From Candidatus Poribacteria bacterium WGA-3G (lineage in GTDB: Bacteria; Poribacteria; WGA-4E; WGA-3G): a stretch of 12,133 nt of DNA. Positions 6,523 through 12,133 of this stretch are shown here, piece by piece (within the stretch, counting starts at the first letter, position 1; every line of letters begins with the position of its first letter). The notes beneath the pieces are model-generated. The model saw only the letters and a list, made by a program, of their open reading frames with translations. It had not been told where the DNA came from and did no database searches. The DNA lies in contig ASZN01000027.1 of NCBI GenBank assembly GCA_000406005.1, positions 1-12,133 of the forward strand, given 5' to 3'. The translations under genes were made by a program, and so were the position numbers.

Positions 6523-7185
6523 TTAAGTGCTAACGTTTACGTACTTGGCGACGATAGATTTCAGAATTTGGACGATGCGTTCTGCTTCCCAAAGACAGTT
6601 GTATACTTTTGACAGTTCGACGGTGAACGCGGGTCTTTCTGCCTCAATATTGCTAACGACCCCGTGAACGAACGTCCAACTGTCTGCGACAGTATAGCAT
6701 CCAAAAATTTCTTGTTCGGGGTTGGCGTTTCCTTTCCAATTGAGCCATGCGGCGGCGAGCATTTCGCCGTAGAGTTGATACTGCGGGTTGGGGGCATTAA
6801 TCCCCCGCTTGGTTTCATGGACGACGAGATAAGGATAACGCATCTTTCCGGCGATACAAGGTGCAAGCGCGCCATCGGCTTCACCCTCAAGTTCAAATGC
6901 CGGGTAACTCGCTCTAAGCGGGACTCCTGCCCATGCTTGAATATGTCCTTGTTCTGCAAGTACCAACAAGGGATAGATCGCACGTGCCCAAAGGGTGGCT
7001 TCATTCATGAGTATCAGTTGACGTTTCTGTAACAGAGATTTGAGATAGTCCAGTAGCCTGATTTCTTCCGGCTCCAGAACTAATGTCATTTCATCCCATT
7101 TGTCAGATACATCTGGTCGTTCGTACAGGGTCACAAGTGCGTTGAGCGTTTCTTCGGTGAGTTGTGATAATGGATACGTTTGCAT
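6523..7185 (-). CDS. Small protein with PD-(D/E)XK nuclease-like signature
   Basis: I do not recognise a named family. From ATG 7185 the product has 220 residues. GGAGGAGG lies 8 nt upstream of this ATG, which is why I prefer it to the in-frame ATG at 7245, where no RBS is seen. The core reads ELEGEADGALAP (98-109) then LVVHETKRG (120-128). This gives Asp104, then Glu124-x-Lys126 about 20 residues later on a predicted beta-strand, followed by Gln135/Gln137 and a helix (YGEMLAAAW). That is the order of the PD-(D/E)XK fold active site: D, then ExK, then Q on a helix. The N-terminal 90 residues look helical. Nuclease activity is inference; the fold also occurs in non-nuclease proteins. It sits between two NHL-propeller genes and likely heads its own transcript. 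Confidence 0.75.
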   Translation of the reverse strand: MQTYPLSQLTEETLNALVTLYERPDVSDKWDEMTLVLEPEEIRLLDYLKSLLQKRQLILMNEATLWARAIYPLLVLAEQGHIQAWAGVPLRASYPAFELEGEADGALAPCIAGKMRYPYLVVHETKRGINAPNPQYQLYGEMLAAAWLNWKGNANPEQEIFGCYTVADSWTFVHGVVSNIEAERPAFTVELSKVYNCLWEAERIVQILKSIVAKYVNVST

Positions 7186-7250
7186 TGCCGAAACCTCCTC
7201 CCAGTCTGCTAACGGACTTTTGAAGCCCTCGCCAAAAAGATTCAAATCCG

Positions 7251-7279
7251 ATAATATCTAATTTTGGAATATATTGCAA
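7251..7279 (-). promoter_or_regulatory. Candidate promoter for the PD-(D/E)XK - NHL - NicO genes
   Basis: On the minus strand TTGCAA (7274-7279) and TATTAT (7251-7256) are separated by 17 bp. The start would be near 7244, giving a leader of about 60 nt. The match is moderate, 4/6 and 5/6 to consensus. It lies in the only sizeable gap (99 bp) in this five-gene run. Confidence 0.5.
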
Positions 7280-7284
7280 CTGTT

Positions 7285-9075
7285 TTAAAAGATTCCATTT
7301 ATAAACAAGGCAGCACGTGTGAAATTCGCTTTCTGAAACCCGGTTGCATAGAGGACATTTGTTTCGTCAATGTAGGTGTATTCGTTCTTTCCGAAAAAGT
7401 GTGTGATTTGAAAATTTAATCGGACTGTACGACTTAAATCGTAATGGACACCTGCGCCCCAGTCGGAGAGGTCTCCGTAAAAGTCGAAGCGTCTGGCGTT
7501 GGCGGGACTGAGCGCATCGCTGATAAAATCGAGGCGTATGATATTAAAATATATATACGCTCGTGCCTCACGATAATTGTAGAGGCTATGGTCGCGTATC
7601 CACGTGAAGTCGATCTGGATGCGATCATCCCAAGAGTTTTCTGTTGCCCTATCGTCCTGTTTGAAGCTGCCCCGAAAATCTTCAAACTCTCTTGCCCGAT
7701 AGTAACTGGTATCGGTCATGTGGACGAAAGTGAGCCGATTCGAGAGCGCGAGACGTAGCGATTCATTTAAATCATAAGAGAAGATCAGACTTGCGTGCGC
7801 CGTATCTTGGATAATCTGCTCGTCAAAATCGGATTTGGTGTAGAGGTCGGCATCCAAATCGTCCTGATTGTCTATCTCGATATCGTGCAGATCGCGCGTA
7901 TAGCGGAGTTTGAATTCTGTCTGGAACATGGACGAGATCAACGGCGTGGTCGGCGCATATTTTCTAAAGACCAATTCCGTTGGATTAAGATAGTAGAGAT
8001 TCCCGTTCTGGTCGATACCTTTGAGTTGTAGCGCGACCTCGGTTTCTACCTCTCGCCGGAATGGAATGAGCAGTTTCTGTATATAGGCACCGTCTGTAGT
8101 GAACCGTTGGATGCGTCGCAGCCTGTAACGGAACAGTTGCGTGTCGCCGTCGTAGCGTCGTGTGGGGTCGTCAAGTCGTTTCGGAAGGGTGGACGCGAAA
8201 TCTTTGAGGTACTTCGCCGTGTCCGCGACGAGGAGCGTTCCGTCCGCCAACGCTGCGATCCGAAACGGTGCAATAAATTGCCCGCCGCTGTCGCCATATT
8301 CACCGAAAGCCTGCAGGAACTCGCCATCCGGATTATACTTCAGCACGCGATGCCCCTTTTCATCAACGACGTAAAGATTTCCGTGTTCATCTGCGGTTAT
8401 ATCTACCGGATGTACGAGGCGACCTGTTCCAGGTTTTGCAAGCGCGTAGTGTGCAACCGGTTTACCTTCTCGATTGCGTCTGTAGATCGTTCCGCCATCG
8501 CAGACGTAGAGGTTTCCGGTTGTATCTACTGTTAAAAGAAATTCACGTTTTGTGTCGCCTTGTGGGATAATGAGTGCATAATTACCCTCAGCATCTAAAC
8601 CGGGTGCAGCAGTTTCAAGCGGCGCTATCCGTTGGCTGAAATCTTGGATCGGGTAACTCGCGACAAATGCGCCTTGGGCATCAAATTTATGGACACACGG
8701 ACCGTAGTTAAAGACCTTCGCACCAACGTTTAAATCAGAAACCTGAGCAAACATCCAATCCATGACATAAATGCTACTATCTGCGCCGACAGCAATAGCC
8801 GTAGGATTAATAAACCGAAAAGTACTGTCTGCCTGCATTTCGATGTCAAATAGAAACGCACCGTTTTCGTTGAACTTCTGGATTCGGAAGTTATCTGTAT
8901 CCGCTATGTAGACGGCACCATCGGCTCCGAACGCCATGAAGACGGTTTCTGCGAATTGTGCCTCGCCTTCTCCTTTCCCGCCGAATTCGTTAACAAATTT
9001 GAACTCCGGTGCAGCATTTAAATGCATCGGAATTAGGAAGAGAAGGCAAAGTGTTAATTGAGTCAGGTTAGCCAT
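7285..9075 (-). CDS. Secreted NHL beta-propeller with C-terminal outer-membrane beta-barrel-like domain
   Basis: The 596-residue protein opens with a signal peptide (residues 1-21, hydrophobic LTLCLLFLIPMHL then NAAPEF). NHL-type blades fill about 40-375: GADGAVYIADTDNFRIQKF, PTAIAVGADSSIYVMD, PVDITADEHGNLYVVDEKGHRVLKY, FRIAALADGTLLVADT and others. From about 383 the sequence changes to alternating aromatic/polar strands (LRYTRDLHDIEID, LRLALSNRLTFVH, IQIDFTWIRDH, VRLNFQITHFF) and ends in AALFINGIF. Strand alternation plus a terminal Phe is typical of outer-membrane beta-barrels recognised by the BAM machinery. The arrangement suggests a propeller anchored at the outer membrane. Ligand and function are unknown. 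The start ATG is 11 bp after the nusB stop, with no strong Shine-Dalgarno, so translational coupling to nusB is likely. Confidence 0.82.
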   Translation of the reverse strand: MANLTQLTLCLLFLIPMHLNAAPEFKFVNEFGGKGEGEAQFAETVFMAFGADGAVYIADTDNFRIQKFNENGAFLFDIEMQADSTFRFINPTAIAVGADSSIYVMDWMFAQVSDLNVGAKVFNYGPCVHKFDAQGAFVASYPIQDFSQRIAPLETAAPGLDAEGNYALIIPQGDTKREFLLTVDTTGNLYVCDGGTIYRRNREGKPVAHYALAKPGTGRLVHPVDITADEHGNLYVVDEKGHRVLKYNPDGEFLQAFGEYGDSGGQFIAPFRIAALADGTLLVADTAKYLKDFASTLPKRLDDPTRRYDGDTQLFRYRLRRIQRFTTDGAYIQKLLIPFRREVETEVALQLKGIDQNGNLYYLNPTELVFRKYAPTTPLISSMFQTEFKLRYTRDLHDIEIDNQDDLDADLYTKSDFDEQIIQDTAHASLIFSYDLNESLRLALSNRLTFVHMTDTSYYRAREFEDFRGSFKQDDRATENSWDDRIQIDFTWIRDHSLYNYREARAYIYFNIIRLDFISDALSPANARRFDFYGDLSDWGAGVHYDLSRTVRLNFQITHFFGKNEYTYIDETNVLYATGFQKANFTRAALFINGIF

Positions 9076-9086
9076 CTGCTGTGTTT

Positions 9087-9542
9087 TTAGAGGGGTAATT
9101 GATTTTTCTCAACGGTGGCGTGTTCGAGTATCGGTGCCGCGGACTTTTTTCGGATATTGTCCAAAACGCCGTTAATAAATTTCGGGGAATCTGGAGTGCT
9201 GTAAGATTTAGCAATCTCAACAGCCTCGTTGATTGAGGTCGCAGGATCTATATCATCGATATAAAGAAGTTCGTAAGTCGCACACCGCAAGATTGCGAGG
9301 TCAACGATAGGCATCCGGTGGAGTTTCCAATTTTTAGAGGTATTCTGAAGTAAATCATCAATGATCGCTAAGTGTTCGGAGGCTCCCTCAACGAGCTGTA
9401 TTGCGAAGGGGCGGAGTTCTACAGATGTCGCTTGGCTCCGCCAAAACTGTTTTATGACAGACGACACGGGTGTGGTGGTCAGTTGAATCTGATATAGTAT
9501 TTGTATCGCGACAATACGCGATTGCCTACGCCGAGACATCAT
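9087..9542 (-). CDS. nusB: Transcription antitermination factor NusB
   Basis: The 151-residue product matches NusB in length and motifs. RRRQSRIVAIQILYQ (4-18) is the conserved N-terminal helix. SINEAVEIAKSYSTP (103-117) and SPKFINGVLDNI (119-130) are the C-terminal signature. NusB with NusE (ribosomal protein S10) binds boxA RNA and supports antitermination on rRNA operons. Two adjacent ATGs are possible. The first (9542) is chosen because AGGGGA lies 9 nt upstream. A residual tail of about 20 residues after the NusB fold is ordinary. The gene heads a minus-strand unit and is followed 11 bp later by the NHL-barrel gene, an unusual partner for nusB. Confidence 0.95.
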   Translation of the reverse strand: MMSRRRQSRIVAIQILYQIQLTTTPVSSVIKQFWRSQATSVELRPFAIQLVEGASEHLAIIDDLLQNTSKNWKLHRMPIVDLAILRCATYELLYIDDIDPATSINEAVEIAKSYSTPDSPKFINGVLDNIRKKSAAPILEHATVEKNQLPL

Positions 9543-9608
9543 GGTTTTAGATCCCCTGATTTTTGCGTGCTAACATATAGAGTTAATTCATTAAATATAC
9601 TACCTTGT

Positions 9609-9637
9609 ATTATACACGGTTTCGGACAGCAAGTCAA
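9609..9637 (-). promoter_or_regulatory. Strong sigma70-like promoter for nusB
   Basis: TTGACT (9632-9637, minus strand) and TATAAT (9609-9614) are spaced by exactly 17 bp. Transcription would start near 9602, about 60 nt before the nusB ATG. Confidence 0.75.
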
Positions 9638-9668
9638 ATAATAAAATTAGGACCTTACACATGCCGCT

Positions 9669-9759
9669 CTTTTGTAGCACAAACTTCCCAGTTTGTGACT
9701 TTTGTAGCACAAACTTCCCAGTTTGTGACTTTTGTAGCACAAACTTCCCAGTTTGTGAC
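9669..9759. repeat. Three exact tandem copies of a 30-bp hairpin unit
   Basis: The 30-bp unit starts at 9669, 9699 and 9729, and all three copies are identical. Each contains CACAAACT-TCCC-AGTTTGTG, a perfect 8-bp stem with a 4-nt loop, so the array could fold into three equal hairpins. Because 30 is a multiple of three, the array reads open on both strands and creates false small ORFs. It lies about 30 bp upstream of the nusB -35 box. Confidence 0.95.
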
Positions 9760-10044
9760 AGGAGACCGCTGTGTTTCCCGAAAATTCTCATCTAACAAAA
9801 CGGGTTGCAGTCAAAATTGCGTAAGTCCTGAAAATAATGAGACGCATTTATTCAGAAATAGATAGTATGAGTCCCTAACCCAGAAGCGTGTTAAAAAACA
9901 ACTTAAACGTCCCGCGGGTTTGTGCACGGAACTGCAGTCGGAACCCAAAAAAGATGACGCGCACCGCTCACGTTAAACTAATGTCCCTTAAATCTCGGAT
10001 TTTACTATAATATGTCAAAAAAGTATCTACAATGCTTGAAATAC
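9760..10044. other. Intergenic stretch with no recognised gene
   Basis: This stretch separates the nusB promoter and repeat array from the rightward promoters. I find no coding frame with an RBS and no RNA gene. A lone TATAAT at 10006-10011 has no good -35 partner. Confidence 0.5.
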
Positions 10045-10073
10045 TTGACAATTCTCTAAAAAAACCTTAGAAT
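10045..10073 (+). promoter_or_regulatory. Sigma70-like promoter, upstream copy
   Basis: Consensus TTGACA (10045-10050) and TAGAAT (10068-10073) are separated by 17 bp. The start would be near 10080. It precedes an isolated Shine-Dalgarno and the truncated HTH frame, and could also supply the gamma-glutamyltransferase-like gene. Confidence 0.65.
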
Positions 10074-10092
10074 TTGTGTATTAGTCTTTAGT

Positions 10093-10103
10093 AAAAGGAG
10101 GTG
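10093..10103 (+). promoter_or_regulatory. Strong Shine-Dalgarno without a matching start codon
   Basis: AAAAGGAGGTG is close to a full complement of the 16S rRNA 3' end. No ATG, GTG or TTG with a real frame lies at normal spacing. The first ATG (10125) is about 20 nt away and opens only 15 codons, ending in an ATGA overlap with the HTH frame. Confidence 0.5.
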
Positions 10104-10133
10104 TTCCTAAATAGTTCTTTTCCTATGTTTTTC

Positions 10134-10162
10134 TTGATAAATCTATGTGTCTGTGGTATAAT
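10134..10162 (+). promoter_or_regulatory. Sigma70-like promoter, downstream copy
   Basis: TTGATA (10134-10139) and perfect TATAAT (10157-10162) are separated by 17 bp. The predicted start falls at about 10169, on the ATG of the small HTH frame. Confidence 0.65.
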
Positions 10163-10168
10163 TATAGC

Positions 10169-10270
10169 ATGAAACACTATAAGACACCACGAGAAACATC
10201 GGAGATTCTCGGTATTTCTATAGATAGACTCCGACGCTTAGCAGACGACCCTGGTGGTATTCAGGCTTAG
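10169..10270 (+). pseudogene. Truncated excisionase/MerR-type helix-turn-helix fragment (33 residues)
   Basis: ATG 10169 opens 33 codons: MKHYKTPRETSEILGI, then SIDRLRRLADDPGGIQA and TAG. This resembles the N-terminal DNA-recognition helix-turn-helix of excisionase-like (HTH_17) proteins. There the motif is followed by a wing and a Gly-Ile strand, and the whole is usually 55-70 residues. The stop falls where the wing strand should continue. Another frame just after the break reads YSGLDTDEYRNRG, so a frameshift is possible. There is no room for a Shine-Dalgarno between the promoter and the ATG. If expressed as is, the message would be leaderless. It could be a decayed gene or a short leader peptide ahead of the next gene. 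Confidence 0.5.
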
Positions 10271-10381
10271 ATACTGACGAGTATCGTAACAGGGGGTAGG
10301 ATCCCTTTAAAAATCTATTCTTTTCAATGGCTTTTCAATGGAAAAATATAGAAAAGCATAGGTTTTTAAGAACAGAGACGG

Positions 10382-11983
10382 GTGACTTTATACAAAAGAG
10401 ATTATGGTACTGTGGCGGGTCCGCACCCTCGGACTGCGCAAGCCGGATTCGAGATGCTTGTTGACGGTGGGAATGCTGTGGATGCCGCCGTCGCCGCTGC
10501 GTTTGCGGAAGGGGTCGTGGAACCCTCACATAACGGGATCGCGGGGTATGGCGGCTGTGTACTTATCTACCGGAAGAAGACGCGAAATGTGATTGCGATA
10601 GACTACAACTCCGCGGCACCAGCAGCCGCTTCCGAAGACATGTTCACGATTGAAAATGCGCCGGACGTTCCCGCTGGCTATCGGGTGCCGGGACGTGTGA
10701 ACGTTCACGGTCCCTTATCTATAGGGGTGCCAGGTGTCGTTGCAGGCTTGTGCTTGACGTTGGCGGAATTCGGGACATTACCGCTCAGCGATGTCCTCCG
10801 ACCGGCTATTAATTCCGCACGCTACGGTTACGCACCGAACAGCGCGAATCGCGGAGGAATCGCAGGAAACGCAGAACGATGGAAACGCGACTTCCCTGAA
10901 ACAGCACGGGTCTTCCTCAAAAATGGGAACCCGCCGAAGAAAGGCGAAACACTTACGAATCCTGACCTCGCTCGAACCTTAGAAACGGTCGCGGAAGGCG
11001 GACGCGAAGCGTTCTATGAAGGTACGATCGCCGAGACAATCGCAAACCACATTCAAGAATTAGGTGGATGCTTAACCGTTGAAGACTTGAAAAATTACCG
11101 CCCGTTTATTACAGAACCTTATGAGATTCAGTATCGAGGCCACTCAATCTACACAGCACCGCTCGGTGCGGGTGGATTGACGACTTTACAGATGCTCCGG
11201 TTAGTAGAAGCGTTTGACGTGGCAGAGATGCCCATCACTGAAAGGTTCCACATCTTCGCTGAAGCGATGAAGGTCTGCTGGCCCGAAAGACTCCGTCGAT
11301 TCGGAGATCCGAAGGTTGTTGATATTGATATCGAGACAGAACTCTCAGATGACTTTACGGCTTCACTGAGCGAAAAACTGAACGCCGGACTTAAGTCGCC
11401 GCAGCCGGGAGAGGTTGTCTACCATGAACCGATGAATTGCACAAGCCATATCTCGACCGCAGACGCGGAAGGAAACATGGTATCCCTGACGCAGACACAC
11501 GGCGGTGGCTTCGGCTCAATGGTGACCGTCCCTGGGACAGGATTGCTCTTTGGACACGGTGTCGGACGTTTTGATCCGAGACCAGGACTTGCGAATTCCG
11601 TCGGACCTCGTAAGCGTCCACTTCACAACATGGCGCCCTTCATGGCGACGCGTGATGGAAACCCCTTCGCGACCTACGGTATTCCCGGTGGTAGGACCAT
11701 CCCGAACAATCAGTTGAATATTAGTGTTAGCCTTATAGACTTGCAATCGTCAATGCATCAGGCATTAGATGCGCCGCGCTTCCACAGCGATGGTGCTGAA
11801 CCGATCCAAGTCGAATCGCGCGCGGGAGAAAATATTCACGAGGCGTTGCGGGAACTTGGACATGAAATCACGGCGAGTGCTGGTATCGGTGGACCCGGGC
11901 ACGGGGTGCGTGTTTCCGAGGATGGCAGTCATCACGATGGCAGCACGGACCCACGCGGTGAAGGCAAAGTAAGAGCAAGGTAA
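10382..11983 (+). CDS. Gamma-glutamyltransferase-family (Ntn-hydrolase) protein
   Basis: The 533-residue product has the family layout. The N-terminal part has GGNAVDAAVAAAFAEGVVEP (29-48). The autoprocessing site is near Thr354 (NCTSHISTADAEGN), which would become the N-terminal nucleophile of the small subunit. GIPGGRTIPN (433-442) forms the oxyanion region and KRPLHNMAP lies at 411-419. Family members cut or transfer gamma-glutamyl groups, as from glutathione. Compared from memory with E. coli GGT, residues that hold the glutamyl group are changed: the Arg of FREMAP is replaced in YNSAAP, Asp433 by Arg396, and Ser462-Ser463 by His415-Asn416. The substrate may therefore not be a gamma-glutamyl compound. 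No signal peptide is seen, so it is probably cytoplasmic. The start is GTG 10382, with an in-frame stop at 10367 and only a weak Shine-Dalgarno. It is monocistronic here. Confidence 0.88.
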   Translation: MTLYKRDYGTVAGPHPRTAQAGFEMLVDGGNAVDAAVAAAFAEGVVEPSHNGIAGYGGCVLIYRKKTRNVIAIDYNSAAPAAASEDMFTIENAPDVPAGYRVPGRVNVHGPLSIGVPGVVAGLCLTLAEFGTLPLSDVLRPAINSARYGYAPNSANRGGIAGNAERWKRDFPETARVFLKNGNPPKKGETLTNPDLARTLETVAEGGREAFYEGTIAETIANHIQELGGCLTVEDLKNYRPFITEPYEIQYRGHSIYTAPLGAGGLTTLQMLRLVEAFDVAEMPITERFHIFAEAMKVCWPERLRRFGDPKVVDIDIETELSDDFTASLSEKLNAGLKSPQPGEVVYHEPMNCTSHISTADAEGNMVSLTQTHGGGFGSMVTVPGTGLLFGHGVGRFDPRPGLANSVGPRKRPLHNMAPFMATRDGNPFATYGIPGGRTIPNNQLNISVSLIDLQSSMHQALDAPRFHSDGAEPIQVESRAGENIHEALRELGHEITASAGIGGPGHGVRVSEDGSHHDGSTDPRGEGKVRAR

Positions 11984-12037
11984 CGGTTTGTGTCCGTTCC
12001 GAAACCACATTTTTCAGAAATAATGGCATCAATTGGC

Positions 12038-12074
12038 AAATCGCAGCAACTTTTTCTGATGCGATTTTAATCTT
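12038..12074 (+). terminator. Possible intrinsic terminator or inverted repeat
   Basis: AAATCGCA (12038-12045) and TGCGATTT (12060-12067) form a perfect 8-bp stem with a 14-nt loop, followed by a T-rich run (TTAATCTTA). It sits 55 bp after the transferase stop. The stem is AT-rich and the loop long, so termination would be weak. An operator for the next gene is an alternative. Confidence 0.35.
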
Positions 12075-12108
12075 ATATTCGCAAGAGGTGCGAAAAAACG
12101 GAGAAAAT

Positions 12109-12133
12109 ATGTCACAATTTATAAAAGCCGCGA
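12109..12133 (+). CDS. Start of an unidentified gene (partial, 8 codons)
   Basis: ATG 12109 follows GGAG with 5 nt between, and reads MSQFIKAA before the window ends. Too little is present to assign a function. It lies 125 bp after the transferase gene on the same strand. Confidence 0.5.

Noticed and set aside
9669..9759. Tandem repeats considered as a CRISPR array
   Set aside because: The units are contiguous with no unique spacers.
9600..9865. Open frames on both strands with three repeats of SQTGKFVLQK or FVAQTSQFVT
   Set aside because: They are produced by the 30-bp tandem DNA repeat, whose length keeps any frame open; no start signals support them.
10283..10345. Duplicated TTTTCAATGG and a GGG...CCC pair ahead of the transferase gene
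   Set aside because: Repeats of about 10 bp in low-complexity DNA; no clear function or fold.
11984..12017. GGTTT...AAACC hairpin followed by CATTTTT as a terminator
   Set aside because: Only 5 bp of stem with a 12-nt loop; weaker than the 8-bp repeat at 12038.
12109..12133. Assigning MSQFIKAA as a Rieske-type ferredoxin start
   Set aside because: Eight residues are too few; the likeness is only a vague recollection.

Overview
The window looks like a metagenome-derived genome of an uncultivated Gram-negative-type bacterium. The closest match I can suggest is Candidatus Poribacteria, because of the cytoplasmic and secreted NHL-propeller proteins, a TIR-TPR protein, and short hairpin repeats between genes. 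That assignment is an inference from style, not from a marker gene. nusB and a gamma-glutamyltransferase-family gene give ordinary chromosomal context. No rRNA, tRNA or CRISPR array was seen.

Region 1 (1-3690, minus strand) is a compact defence-type cluster. From its 5' end it reads: an EcoRI-family DNA adenine methyltransferase; a DUF262-HNH nuclease starting 2 bp after the methyltransferase stop; then, 72 bp on, a protein with two TIR domains followed by TPR repeats that runs off the left edge. A TTGAGA-17-TATAAT promoter sits about 170 bp upstream of the methyltransferase. It would produce a long leader holding two inverted repeats. I infer a modification-dependent or modification-protected nuclease system with an attached TIR module, and this is the best candidate here for an undescribed system.

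Region 2 (3689-4645) is a gene graveyard. It holds the C-terminal tail of an Eco57I/type IIG-like restriction-modification enzyme, split by a 161-bp MITE-like element with 15-bp terminal inverted repeats and 11-bp target duplications. Removing the element and one duplication restores one open frame across the join. Next to it is a 6-phosphogluconate-dehydrogenase-like gene cut off after its NAD-binding domain, and a short hairpin repeat.

Region 3 (4646-9640, minus strand) holds five same-strand genes. nusB and a secreted NHL propeller with a probable outer-membrane beta-barrel tail are 11 bp apart, behind a strong TTGACT-17-TATAAT promoter. A small PD-(D/E)XK-fold protein, a cytoplasmic six-bladed NHL protein and a NicO-family nickel/cobalt exporter with a His-rich loop then follow with 6-14 bp gaps. 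They probably have their own promoter at 7251-7279.

Region 4 (9641-10381) is intergenic. It has three exact 30-bp hairpin-forming repeats, two sigma70-like promoters facing right, an isolated strong Shine-Dalgarno, and a 33-residue truncated HTH reading frame whose start codon lies where transcription should begin. Region 5 (10382-12133, plus strand) is a gamma-glutamyltransferase-family gene that keeps its catalytic threonine but lacks the usual glutamate-binding residues, then a possible terminator and the first eight codons of another gene.
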